A stretch of 64,000 bases of DNA from an uncultured Clostridia bacterium (GTDB taxonomy: Bacteria; Bacillota; Clostridia; Christensenellales; DTU072), in the NCBI GenBank assembly GCA_944363505.1, contig CALVUD010000005.1:1-64000 (forward strand). Direction: 5' to 3'. A model generated the notes under the pieces. That model saw only the letters and a program-made list of their open reading frames with translations. It made no database searches and was not told the origin of the DNA. Position numbers and translations under genes: made by a program. Shown piece by piece: positions 36,050 to 46,000 of the stretch. How positions within the stretch are numbered: the stretch's first letter is position 1; the number at the start of each line of letters is the position of its first letter.

Positions 36050-36084
36050 TTGACATTATAAACGCATGCGCCCGAAAATGTCAA
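36050..36084 (-). promoter_or_regulatory. tetR-MMPL promoter and probable TetR operator
   Basis: Minus strand: TTGACA (36084-36079), 18 bases, TATAAT (36060-36055). A perfect inverted repeat, TTGACATT and AATGTCAA, frames the promoter at 36050-36057 and 36077-36084, with a central GCATGC (36064-36069). Its symmetry around the spacer fits a TetR operator. Confidence 0.65.
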
Positions 36085-36205
36085 CGGTATGAGTAGTATT
36101 TCCCGAAGCTTTTCACGCACTTTTTCGCCCCCGTTTTCCGAACGCCGTAACCCTCGTTTACGGCTACCGTAACGGCCCGGAATCACCGAGTTTTTATACG
36201 CCGAT

Positions 36206-38437
36206 TCAATACCGTCCGTCCACGAGCCTGACCGCTATGACGCTGGCGTCGTCGGGGGATGCTCCCGCCATCAGGGAATACTCTTTCATTATTTCGCCCG
36301 CCACGTCGTCGGGATTGACGAAACGCATTTCGGACAATACGTCGATTATCTTTTCACGGCCCATCACGTCCAATACTCCGTCGGAGAGCATTACCAAAAA
36401 CTTGCCCGTCGAAAGCGTAACGGTATCGATTACCGGCTCCGCTTCGACGATTCCCAGAGGGAGCGAACCGCATTCCGCGACCTCGACTTCGCCGTCGCAC
36501 GCGATAAAACTTTCGCGCGCGCCCTGTTTTATTATGTCCGTTCTGCCCGTTTCCGTGTCTATCAGGGCTATGTCAACGGCGTTGAATTCCTCTCTGCCCC
36601 GCAGTTCCAGCAGCCTTCCCGTACATTTAAGCATCGCTTCCGCAGGGAAACCCGCCCTTGCGAAACATTCTATCAGCCTGACGGCAAGCGAGGAATTCAT
36701 CGCCGCCGCGCGGTCGTGTCCCATACCGTCGGACAATACTATCAGAACTTTGCCGTGTCCGAGCCTCAGCGCGCGGTCTGCGTCGCCCGAACCGTATTCT
36801 CCCGCGGCGATCTGCCTGACGCCGTATGCCACGCGGTAACGCGATTGAGGGGTATACGACAGCGCCACCCGTCCGCCCGAAACGCGCTCCTCGCCCGCGG
36901 TCGTCAGCTTGACGCCCAGAACGCTTTCCACCGCTTCTTTCACCGCCTGTCTGCGATCCTCTCCCTGAGGGATTGTCAAAGTCGCTTCGGTCTCGCCGTA
37001 TACGTATACTTCTCCGACGGGAATCGCCATTTCCGCAAGTTTTTGACGTATCTTACGTTCCGATTCGGCGGAATACGAAAGCGGTCTCGCGACTTCGTCG
37101 GACAAGCCTTTTAAAATTCCCGACAACGCGTTGACCTCCTCGATGATCACGCCTTTGGCTTTTTCGGTCTCGCGCGCTTCGCTTTGTCGGTTCCGTTCCT
37201 CTTCCGCAAGCGCGTTCACGCCGTCTATTACGGAACGCAGTCTTACGCATACGGAGCTTAAAAACGGAGTCGCGTCCAGAATATTCACCTTGCCTTGCTT
37301 GAGCGCCCTTTCCGTGATTTCGCGGAGCGCTATTTCGGTTTCGCCGCCGCCGAGGCTCTTTGAACAGCGCTCCCGTCCCGGGCAATCGGAACAAACTTTT
37401 ACCGAAAGCAGATGCGCCGTCTCCTCGGTCGCCATCGACGTAACGGCGGTATCCAAAGCCAACGCCTCGCCCAGCGTCTTAAGCGCGTTTGAAAGCTGAT
37501 CGAGTTTTCCCGCGGTCTCCGCGCGCGTCTTGTTCACCAGCGTCCTCAATCCGCCGCCTTCCCTATATACGGGCAACGAAAACCTCAGTCTTGCTTTCAG
37601 CGGAACCGCTATCGCCGCCAACGCCGCGACCGAAGGCGCGATCAACCTGAAATACTCGGCGTCTATGATCCCTGCCGCCATCGCCCCCGCTTCCGCAGCC
37701 ACTCCCGCGACCGCTCCGAAATACGAGTGTTCCTTGTCGAATAACAGCGCGGGCAACGCGTACAATACGACTATCAGCGCGTTTTCCGCGTCCGCGACTG
37801 CGCCGCCGAGCGCCACCGCCGCTCCCGCCGCCGCCTGCGCCGCTCCCGAGGTAGCAAGCAACTGGAACAAAACTATCGCCACCGGTTCCGCCGCCGAAAA
37901 TACGGGAACCCGCATATACCCGAGGCCCAGTCCCAGGATAACGAACAAAGCTAAAAAAGCGACTTTTTCACGCCTTATAAACGGAAATCTGAGCTTTTTG
38001 ACCTTTAGCGCGTAATCCGCCGTCGTAAACGCCCAGAACGACGCCGCGGAAAGAGGCACCGCGGCTATTTCCAAACCCAAAGCGGCAGGCGACATATCGA
38101 AAAACACATAAGGCAAAGCCGCCAGCGCCGAAGCCACGGCGAATGCGTAAGACGGCAGTCTTTTTTTTGTCAGATACTGTACCGAATAGAGTATCAACAG
38201 CAGGATAAGCGCGGCGCCGCACGCTGCGAGCGTTTCGGTTTTAACGTTCGTCAACACTCCCGCGGCAAAAAATACGGGCGCCACTATCAGCGCGTTTCGC
38301 TTCATGAAAAGCACCGCGAACATAAAAGGCGCCGCCAGAAATTCGACGCCGACTTTGGTTTCCGTATACTGCAAAAACGCCTCCGCCAGGGCTATTATCG
38401 CGTATTCAAACGCATATGCGGCTTTTTTGTTCGTCAT
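36206..38437 (-). CDS. spoIIE: Stage II sporulation protein E, PP2C phosphatase
   Basis: A 743-residue protein. The first 290 residues are mostly hydrophobic with about ten membrane helices. A central regulatory region (about 300-510) contains SVKVCSDCPGRERC. The C-terminal PP2C/SpoIIE phosphatase domain (about 515-740) has VLSDGMGHDRAAAMNSS, EFNAVDIALIDTETG, FLVMLSDGVLDVMG and a late SPDDASVIAVRLV with metal-binding aspartates. SpoIIE dephosphorylates SpoIIAA to activate sigma-F in the forespore, so the organism should form endospores. No Shine-Dalgarno is visible before the ATG. Confidence 0.93.
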   Translation of the reverse strand: MTNKKAAYAFEYAIIALAEAFLQYTETKVGVEFLAAPFMFAVLFMKRNALIVAPVFFAAGVLTNVKTETLAACGAALILLLILYSVQYLTKKRLPSYAFAVASALAALPYVFFDMSPAALGLEIAAVPLSAASFWAFTTADYALKVKKLRFPFIRREKVAFLALFVILGLGLGYMRVPVFSAAEPVAIVLFQLLATSGAAQAAAGAAVALGGAVADAENALIVVLYALPALLFDKEHSYFGAVAGVAAEAGAMAAGIIDAEYFRLIAPSVAALAAIAVPLKARLRFSLPVYREGGGLRTLVNKTRAETAGKLDQLSNALKTLGEALALDTAVTSMATEETAHLLSVKVCSDCPGRERCSKSLGGGETEIALREITERALKQGKVNILDATPFLSSVCVRLRSVIDGVNALAEEERNRQSEARETEKAKGVIIEEVNALSGILKGLSDEVARPLSYSAESERKIRQKLAEMAIPVGEVYVYGETEATLTIPQGEDRRQAVKEAVESVLGVKLTTAGEERVSGGRVALSYTPQSRYRVAYGVRQIAAGEYGSGDADRALRLGHGKVLIVLSDGMGHDRAAAMNSSLAVRLIECFARAGFPAEAMLKCTGRLLELRGREEFNAVDIALIDTETGRTDIIKQGARESFIACDGEVEVAECGSLPLGIVEAEPVIDTVTLSTGKFLVMLSDGVLDVMGREKIIDVLSEMRFVNPDDVAGEIMKEYSLMAGASPDDASVIAVRLVDGRY

Positions 38438-38539
38438 ACGGATAAATGATAAAGCGTTTATAACCGCCTTTTTTTATCTAAAGGCGCGAAAAAAGTCGGA
38501 TTTTGTTAAACATATGCGAGAATACCCCGCTTAATCTTC

Positions 38540-38564
38540 AAAAAAAACCCGCCTGACGGCGGGG
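38540..38564 (-). terminator. Terminator after lepB
   Basis: CCCGCC and GGCGGG pair around TGAC; on the minus strand the stem is followed by TTTTTTTT. It closes the surface-protease operon. Confidence 0.85.
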
Positions 38565-38586
38565 CGTGATCCGTAAAACGGAATCG

Positions 38587-39162
38587 TCATGCGGGACGCT
38601 TGACGAGAGAAATGTCCTTTATGCCCGCGCTTTTTGAATATTTTGCGACTACCCTCCCCACTATCGCGTCGAGGTCTCCCAGAAAGCCCGCACGCGAATC
38701 TTCGGAATTCAGGCGGTTGTCGCCGCAGAAATAAAATTTGCCTTCGGGCACCGTCATCACTCCCGTGGCTTCGTAGGGGCGCGCCGAAGGTATTCCCTCG
38801 CCCAGATAATCCTCCTCGAGCAGTTCTCCGTTGACGTAAATTCCGTATTCGCCGGTGGAGGCGATCTCCTTTATCTGCACGGTATCGCCGGGAAGCGCGA
38901 CGATTCGCTTGATATAATACCTTTCGTTCCCCTGCGAATCGAGCTTGTGCGTATTGAAAATTATGACGTCGCCGCGCTTGTATTCGCCCTGTTTGTAAAC
39001 GATCGCCACGTCGCCGTCCTCGATCGTCGGCAACATGCTTTCGCCCTCGATCGGGATCGAAGTGAACAGCCACTTCGACAAAAAGTAAGAACCCGCCACG
39101 CAGGCGGCGATTAGAATGAGAACTATGGCAATTTTAAGTATTCTTGAATTGGATTTTTCCAT
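38587..39162 (-). CDS. lepB: Signal peptidase I
   Basis: A 191-residue type I signal peptidase. It has an N-terminal membrane anchor (IAIVLILIAACVAGSYFLS), the catalytic Ser in IEGESMLPTIEDGD (about 42) and the catalytic Lys in YYIKRIVALPGD (about 85). GKFYFCGDNRLNSEDSR is box E. It removes signal peptides from exported proteins. It begins five bases after the hydrolase gene and lacks a clear ribosome site, so it probably depends on coupling. It ends an operon that includes a very large secreted protease. Confidence 0.93.
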   Translation of the reverse strand: MEKSNSRILKIAIVLILIAACVAGSYFLSKWLFTSIPIEGESMLPTIEDGDVAIVYKQGEYKRGDVIIFNTHKLDSQGNERYYIKRIVALPGDTVQIKEIASTGEYGIYVNGELLEEDYLGEGIPSARPYEATGVMTVPEGKFYFCGDNRLNSEDSRAGFLGDLDAIVGRVVAKYSKSAGIKDISLVKRPA

Positions 39163-39167
39163 TTTCG

Positions 39168-40826
39168 TCAGATAAATAGTATGTTACCCACCACTATATT
39201 ATTCCCGTGTATCGTAAGCGCTTTCACCCCGTCCCAGTCGGACAAAGTACGGTGCGAAAACTCCTCTTTGAAGTCGCTGAGATTAAACTGCTGCCCCGAA
39301 AACATACCTTTCGTGTCGGCTATCCTCCTGGTAGCGACGTATTTTTTTACGCCGTCCGCCACGCTTATCAGCGCCACGACGGCGTTTTCGTCTTTTTCGG
39401 TATAAAACTCTATTTTCAAAAACTTTTCAGGATCGGCGCCGACGGGTCTGAAACGGTACGTCCTCAAACCGCCCGAATCGCTGGTAAGTCCGCTGATACC
39501 TCCCGCGGTAACTACCTTCCGGATACCGCCCTCGGGAAGCACGGAACCGTCGAAATCCTCGACGAAACCCGATTCGTCGTCGCAGGGATCGTAGACCACC
39601 ATTCCGCCCGCGGATTTTTCCTCGCGACCGCCCTTGACGGGCTGCCCCGCAAGCTCCATATAGCCTACGAGCGAAGAAATAACGAAACCGTTTTCGTACT
39701 CGACCTCCCCGAACGCGAAAACGGGCGCTTTTGGGTCGTACTCCTCCGCCTGCGCGATGTACTCGTTGTAAGAAACGGATATGCCCCTGAGATCCTTCCA
39801 ATCGCGCACCTCGTGCGAATACTCGCCCGAAGCGTAAAAAATCTGCACGCGTTTTATCATCGACGCGGGATCACAGTCGAGATCGAAGTACACTACTCCG
39901 TCCTCGTTTATCCTGATGTCGAGATCGGGCATCTCCGGAAGGTCAAGAACTGTATCTTTAGCTACGGAATTTAACCAAATCAACAAACTGTTAAATGCCT
40001 CGGGAAGCATGAAATCGCCGGCTCTGGGACTGATGACTATGTGCACCGACTGCGACGCCGTCAGTGCCTTAAGGCTCTGCAAACGGTCTATGTCGCATTG
40101 GTGCGCGTTGCTTCCCACGGCTATGAACACGGGACAGCGGATATACTTGGCGTAAGCCACGGAAGCCACTCCCGTCAGCCAGCACATGCGCTCCTCGTCT
40201 ATCTCCAGCTCGTCCGAACTGCCGTAGCGGTTATGCTTGATGTATTCGCGGTATCCCGAACCGTTAAGACAGGCAAGCGCGTCAGCCCCCGCGCCCGATC
40301 CTTCCACCTGCATCGCGACTTCCACCGCGTCGCCGAGACCCATCAGGATCAGTTTTCCGTCGCTGATATGTCTTTTAATCAGCGTGATCGCGCGCTTGAC
40401 GATGACCGAATAAAGATATTGAGACGTTTCCTTAGCCGAAGGCATCACGCGTTTCAGATGGTCGCCCGCAAGGCGGTACTCGCCGTAAGCATAGCTCTCG
40501 GGAAAGCTTGTTTTTGTATCCTTGGCTACCTTTGAGAAGTCCGGAACAACCACGTTGTAACCCGCGGCATAAATTGCGTCCACCAAAAACGGGTCGGGGG
40601 AGCGGTGATATTCCTGTACGATCAAAACCGTCGGCGCCCTGCCGGATTCTTCCGCAAGTTTTGCTTCCAGCTGCACGCGGACCTTGCCGTCGGGAGCGTC
40701 TAAAGCGGTATAAACGAATACTTTACCGTCCGGGGCAGGTTCTTCCTCGGTTTCCAAAGGGGCATTGGGATCGAAAGTCTCCCAGATCGCCTGCGGCATC
40801 AACAGTTTATATTCCGTTTCGCTCAT
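39168..40826 (-). CDS. Alpha/beta-hydrolase-like protein, unknown
   Basis: A 552-residue protein without signal peptide. The first 300 residues look like an alpha/beta hydrolase of the dienelactone-hydrolase/acetyl-esterase kind (TVLIVQEYHRSPDPFLVDAIYAAGYNVVVPDFS, then KLILMGLGDAVEVAMQV and YIRCPVFIAVGSNAHQCD). The nucleophile position reads GLGDAV rather than GxSxG, so it may be inactive. The C-terminal half is beta-rich. Its ATG overlaps the GH20 stop, and lepB follows. Function unassigned; a role in carbohydrate handling is suggested only by context. Confidence 0.55.
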   Translation of the reverse strand: MSETEYKLLMPQAIWETFDPNAPLETEEEPAPDGKVFVYTALDAPDGKVRVQLEAKLAEESGRAPTVLIVQEYHRSPDPFLVDAIYAAGYNVVVPDFSKVAKDTKTSFPESYAYGEYRLAGDHLKRVMPSAKETSQYLYSVIVKRAITLIKRHISDGKLILMGLGDAVEVAMQVEGSGAGADALACLNGSGYREYIKHNRYGSSDELEIDEERMCWLTGVASVAYAKYIRCPVFIAVGSNAHQCDIDRLQSLKALTASQSVHIVISPRAGDFMLPEAFNSLLIWLNSVAKDTVLDLPEMPDLDIRINEDGVVYFDLDCDPASMIKRVQIFYASGEYSHEVRDWKDLRGISVSYNEYIAQAEEYDPKAPVFAFGEVEYENGFVISSLVGYMELAGQPVKGGREEKSAGGMVVYDPCDDESGFVEDFDGSVLPEGGIRKVVTAGGISGLTSDSGGLRTYRFRPVGADPEKFLKIEFYTEKDENAVVALISVADGVKKYVATRRIADTKGMFSGQQFNLSDFKEEFSHRTLSDWDGVKALTIHGNNIVVGNILFI

Positions 40827-42286
40827 TTAACCGTTTTGTATTTCTCCTTCAGGCGTTTGCGGTTAAGCTTCTGTCTCTGAAGCGATTCCTTCATCGTGGG
40901 GTCCATTATGTTCGCCACGAAGCCGATAAGTTCGGCGATCTTGCCGATCGGAGCGGGATCCGCTTTCCTAATTGTAGCATATTTTACACCGTATTTGTCA
41001 AATATATTATATGCCGCGCCCAGACGCGTTTTGAACGAGCGGTAGTCCGTATGCCATTCCGACCAGCCCCTTTCCGCAACCGCAGCGAGTCTCGGGAAAA
41101 GACGGTAATCCAATTTGTCCGCCGTCTCGACGTATTCCGTCCACAACGCGCATTCCACGCCCAGTATGTTTTTCTCGTCCGCGCCTTTCGGGACGGGATC
41201 GCGCGAAAAACACTTTTTCAGCGAAGTCATGCCGTAAGGATACTCCAGATAATACGCAAAGAACGGAGAAATCACGGTTTTAGTTCCCGAATTTATCCTT
41301 TCTACGGCTTTTTTCAAACTCGAAGCGTCGTCCTTCCAGTACTGCATCGCCGCGTCGGAGGATACGTTCAAAGACATACCGTCGTTCCAGACTATGCCCG
41401 TTTTACCCAGCTCTTTCAGCCGTTTCAAAGCCGCATTCATTACGAATCCCTGAAGTTCGTCCTCGTCCGAAAGTCCGTTAAGCTCCATTTTTTCCTGGCA
41501 CTTTTCGCAGTCCAGCCACCTGAGGCGGAGCGCTTCGTCGCCGCCGATATGGAAATATTCGAAGGGAAAGATCTCGGCAAGTTCTCCCAGCACGTTGTCT
41601 ATAAACTCGTAAGTGAAATCGCTGCCCGCGCACAATACGTCCTCGTGTATGCCGAACGAATCCTTGACGGTTATTTCGGCGCCGGTGCATCCCAGTTGCG
41701 GATACGAAGCCACTGCGGCGGACATATGCCCCGGCAGATCGACTTCCGGCAACACGTTTATATGCCTTTCCGCGGCGTATTCGACGACCAGACGCATGTC
41801 CTCCCTGGTATAAAAACCCTTTACGGGCTTGGAGTCGCCGCGGGTAGAAGTGCGGTACGAGCCGATCTCGGTAAGGCGCGGATACCGTTTGATTTCCGCG
41901 CGCCAGCCCTGATCGTCGGTCAGATGCCAGTGAAAAACGTTCAGTTTGAATTTCGAGGCGACCTCTATGCGCTTTAACAGTTCTTCCACCGTGAAAAAGT
42001 GTCTGGCGCAGTCTATCATAAACCCGCGGTATCCGAAGCGCGGAGCGTCGGTAACGATTACGTCCGGCATATCTCCCTCGGCGCTTAGCCATTCCGCGGT
42101 GATCTTCCCGTAATAAAAGCCCGCGTCTGTCGAAGCGTAAATTTTCAGTCCTTCGCGGGAAGATACCAGTCTGTAACCTTCTTTCGGAACCGTCGGATCG
42201 TCGACCCTGACGGCGTCGGAAGCGGCATGTTTGAACCGCGCCGGCGAAACTACTTTAAAACTCAGCGGTTTCGGAATAATGTTCAT
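40823..42286 (-). CDS. GH20 beta-N-acetylhexosaminidase
   Basis: A 487-residue family 20 glycosidase. The N-terminal GH20b domain is followed by a TIM barrel with FRGYRGFMIDCARHFFTVEE-like start at about 92, HWHLTDDQGWRAEIKRYPRL, LPEVDLPGHMSA and the catalytic Asp-Glu pair in FHIGGDEALRLRW (about 247). It removes terminal GlcNAc or GalNAc, the Asp orienting the substrate acetamido group. No signal peptide is visible, so it probably acts on imported oligosaccharides. AGGAGG precedes the ATG. Confidence 0.93.
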   Translation of the reverse strand: MNIIPKPLSFKVVSPARFKHAASDAVRVDDPTVPKEGYRLVSSREGLKIYASTDAGFYYGKITAEWLSAEGDMPDVIVTDAPRFGYRGFMIDCARHFFTVEELLKRIEVASKFKLNVFHWHLTDDQGWRAEIKRYPRLTEIGSYRTSTRGDSKPVKGFYTREDMRLVVEYAAERHINVLPEVDLPGHMSAAVASYPQLGCTGAEITVKDSFGIHEDVLCAGSDFTYEFIDNVLGELAEIFPFEYFHIGGDEALRLRWLDCEKCQEKMELNGLSDEDELQGFVMNAALKRLKELGKTGIVWNDGMSLNVSSDAAMQYWKDDASSLKKAVERINSGTKTVISPFFAYYLEYPYGMTSLKKCFSRDPVPKGADEKNILGVECALWTEYVETADKLDYRLFPRLAAVAERGWSEWHTDYRSFKTRLGAAYNIFDKYGVKYATIRKADPAPIGKIAELIGFVANIMDPTMKESLQRQKLNRKRLKEKYKTVK

Positions 42287-42307
42287 ATGTCCTCCTCACG
42301 GTAATTG

Positions 42308-43021
42308 TCAGCCTATCGTATACGAAGTCGCGGGTACGGTATAATCCGAGACCCCGTCGGAAACCGAGGCGTTCTGAACGGTCAGCGTTCCTTTGGAACC
42401 GCTTATCCCGAATAAAACCAAAGTCGCACCCTCGTTTAACGACGTAACGCCGTCCGCGCTCCACAATACTATCCTGATATTGGATCCGTCGGCGTTTACG
42501 GCGGATTTAAATCCGGAAACCCCGCAGGTTATGCCGCCCTCGGCGATAGCGATCCCGCTTCCCAATACGAGATCGAAAGCCACGGCGTAAATTCCGTTAG
42601 AGCTTCCGCTTACTCCTTCAGCCGAAACCGTCACGGAGCCGAAAGACTCGCCCGGCGTATAGCCGATTTTTAATCTGAACGTCGTCTGGATACCCCCCGA
42701 ACCCGTTACGCGGTAAATCCAGTCTATGCTTTTTCCGCCGTAGCTGATCGTCATTTTACCCGACGAAGTCGCCACCGCGCTTGAAAAGCCCGAAACCATA
42801 TCCGCGGTTACTTTTACGCGCTCCACGCTGCCGTCGGCGTAGGTTACGAGGATATACGCGTTACTCAGATCCAACGACTCGTCGGAGGCATATATCTCCT
42901 TGAACGCGCCCTCTACGAACGCCAGTGAAACCACTTCGCCTTTTCCACGGGTACAGCCCGCTACCGCCGTCAATATCACTATCAGAACCAGCGCCGCCAC
43001 CGCCACGAATTTTATTCGCAT
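42308..43021 (-). CDS. Lipoprotein with Ig-like and cohesin-like domains
   Basis: A 237-residue lipoprotein: signal peptide with lipobox TAVAGC, Cys 23 as the lipid anchor. Residues 30-118 form a bacterial Ig-like domain (SNAYILVTYADGSVERVKVTADMVSGF), the same type as repeats in the adjacent protease. Residues 123-237 (GSVTVSAEGV, GIYAVAFDLVLGSGIAIA, RIVLWSADG, GATLVLFGISG) follow the pattern of cohesin domains. The gene overlaps the dockerin-bearing protease gene by 10 bases. I infer that it anchors the protease on the cell surface. AAGGAG precedes the ATG. Confidence 0.7.
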   Translation of the reverse strand: MRIKFVAVAALVLIVILTAVAGCTRGKGEVVSLAFVEGAFKEIYASDESLDLSNAYILVTYADGSVERVKVTADMVSGFSSAVATSSGKMTISYGGKSIDWIYRVTGSGGIQTTFRLKIGYTPGESFGSVTVSAEGVSGSSNGIYAVAFDLVLGSGIAIAEGGITCGVSGFKSAVNADGSNIRIVLWSADGVTSLNEGATLVLFGISGSKGTLTVQNASVSDGVSDYTVPATSYTIG

Positions 43022-46000
43022 AACAACTCCTTTTTCCTGTTCGACACGGGCGCCGTCATAAGCTTTGCCATTTTGTTTACGGGCGACGGCTCGGGTGCGG
43101 AGGCGGGCGAAGAAGCCTGCTCGCGCTGAAACAACACCAGATCCGTCAGATTCTGTTTGCCGTCTCCGTTATAATCGAAATATGCGTCCGTGCCGCTTCC
43201 CGCCAAGATCCCCGCAATCGAATCTATGTCGTTTTGGGTTACTTTTCCGTCGCCGTCGGTATCCCCGTTGACATAAATCTTGAATTTTATCACTTCCAGA
43301 CCTTCGGTATTGAAAAGCACGTAGCTGTCTCCGGTCTTTGCCGAAACGGAATAATCCTGTATGACCGTGCCTTCGCGCGAAACGTATTTCGCGCCGAGAT
43401 AGCTTTGCATCGAAACGACGGTGGATCTCGCATAGTCTATCGCCATGGGCGAGTACAGCACTATCCTCCGATCCTTGATGCTGACGAAAGCGTAATCGGT
43501 ATTCGCGACCGTAACGGCGTTTTCGGGAGCGCCGACGGAGATGTTGAAATAAACCGTCTTGCCGCCCAGAGCTATTTCGACCTTGTTGGTTCCGGAAACG
43601 AGCGTGGAATATCTGACGACGGTGTTTCCGGGAATCTCGCTGCCCGAATAAGTGACGCTTCCTCCTGTTTTGAATTTGACCTTGACTGAGGCGCCCGTCC
43701 AGTTCAGCGTCGCGCCGTATCCGTAGCTGACGACTGCGGGCGCGGACAAAAGCGTCAATGTCTCGACGGCGTCTATGACCGTTATCGTAAAGCTTTCGCT
43801 ATATTTTACGCCTTTATACTCGTATATCAGCGTTAATGTCTGAACGCCGAGCAGATTCGGGTCGAATTGCAACGAGTATTCCGACGCGGACAAGCGCCTG
43901 GACGTGCCCGACGCGAACGAAGCGGTAACGCTCGTTTCCGGAACGCTGCCTATCTCGACAATATCGGACGCGAGCGCGACCTTAAGTTCCGTAACGTAGT
44001 TCGGCGCGGTTACCAGTCCGTTCCAGACCTCGCGCCGCATTCCGTCGCCGACATAATATATATAAACTTTTATGCCCGTTTCGTTGATAACGCGGAAATA
44101 CAGCGATTCGCGGTCCGGTTCCACGATGAAAGCCGTTTCGTCGAAGGGCACCGTTTCGGTGTCGCCCGAGGCGTATGTGATTATATACTCCGAAGTCGGG
44201 TCAAAGTATTCGTTCAGACGATAGACCGTACGCGGAGGCGTCGATACCTCCACGCTCACCGCTCCGTTAAGAACGGTCAGGGTGAAAGATACCGACTTCC
44301 CGCCGTATGACACGGTTATCGTTCTGGTACCGGGAACAGACGTGGAAATGTCTCCTTCCGTCGCGTAATCACCCGCGCCGAGCGTAACTTTGCCCGCGCA
44401 CGCCATTATCGCTACGACCGCCGGGACGTATACGGCGCCGTAATCCACGACGGCGTCCTCAACGGGCAAAAGCTCCGTGCAATAATCGTTGACGCGGATA
44501 ATGACCGAATACCAGTCGTCCATGTATCTGGCAAAATATTCGACTTCGCCGACCTTTGTAACGTCGTAACGTGTTTCCATGGGCGGCATTACAACGGTTT
44601 CGCCGCCGAATTCTATCTCGAACGCCGCGCTAACGGCTTCTCCGAAAAGGTACTCCGTTTTGTCCGTAACCAGATTGACATCCGCGCTCGCGGCATATCC
44701 GTAAACGGTAATGCCCCAGCTGCCTATCAAAACGGGTTCCGTCGTAATCCCGTCGGAAGCCGAGAGCGTCTGCCCGACCGAATAAAGGTTGACGAGCGTA
44801 ACTTCCGAAACGCCCGCAGAGGAGGCGTCGAAGCCGCTGAGCACATAATATATCCCGCCGCCCGAAAGAGGTATCTGCTCCGCCGACGCCGCGCGCTCCA
44901 GCATAACCGTCGTGTTATACTGCACAAAAGATATCTCTATGTTCAGATCTCCGCCCACGGGATACAGAAATCTTCCCTGCGCGTCCGCGCCCGAAAAATA
45001 AAACTCTCCGCCCAGTTCCACCTTTACGTTTGCCGTAGTCGTGTGCGTTTCGCCGCCCGCCTCGTCGTAATAGGAAATCTCCAAAGCGTGATCGCCCGTC
45101 CTCAGGGAATACAACGAATACAGACTGTCGCCCGTATCGGACACGACGGAAGCGGTATCCCTGACGACAACCTCGTTCAAATCGACGTACCGCGTCATAC
45201 CCGAAGCCATATGCAAAGTAACGAGTTCTCCCGGGAAAAGCGCCTCGCCGTATTTATACACGCTTTTTAAAGGAGTGAAGGAAACGGACGAAACGTAATC
45301 CGTAACAAAGACGTCGACGCTGAAAGAGCACACGTCTTTCCATAACGCGTCCGTATAAGTGAAAATCAAAGTCTGGGTTCCCAATTTATAGGGATCGTAT
45401 CCCTTTAGCTCGTTTGACAGAAAAGTCGATTCCTCGGTGGCGCCCGAAGCGAAATATTTTACATAGGCGTATCTTACGTCGGCGTCGAAGCTCTCGCCGT
45501 ACTTATATTCCCTTTTGAAAGACGAGTCTTCCTTCGGCGCCACCCTGACGATATAATCCGAAACCGTAACTTTAAAACTCGTTTGAACGCCCATATAGCT
45601 CACCGACAGCGTCTGCGCCCCCAACAGATAAGCATTGTATCCGTAAACCATATCGGCGGTGAGCGCCGCAAATTCGGTGTGTCCGGCTATGTCGATCGAA
45701 ACGGTGTAACGCGAATAATCGAGCGGAGCGCCGTAGCGGTACGGAGTTTCGTCGGAAGCGACGACCGCGATCGAAACGGCGTCCGTATCGACGACGTTAA
45801 CGGTACACGACGCGCTGAAGCCGTCCAAAACGGCGGTAACGGTCGCGCTTCCCTGACTCAGCGCAAAGACCCTGCCGTCGGCTCCGACCTCGACCGTCCC
45901 GGGCGCGGAGGACGTGAAAGCGACCTCGCCGGAAACATATGCGTCCGCGGGATTCAGGATTAGCATCAGATTGGCGTATTCGCCCGAAATCACCGTTACG

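Noticed and set aside
40508..41977. 489-codon open frame on the plus strand
   Set aside because: It is antisense to the GH20 and hydrolase genes, whose motifs are unambiguous; long antisense frames follow from the GC-rich third positions of that block.
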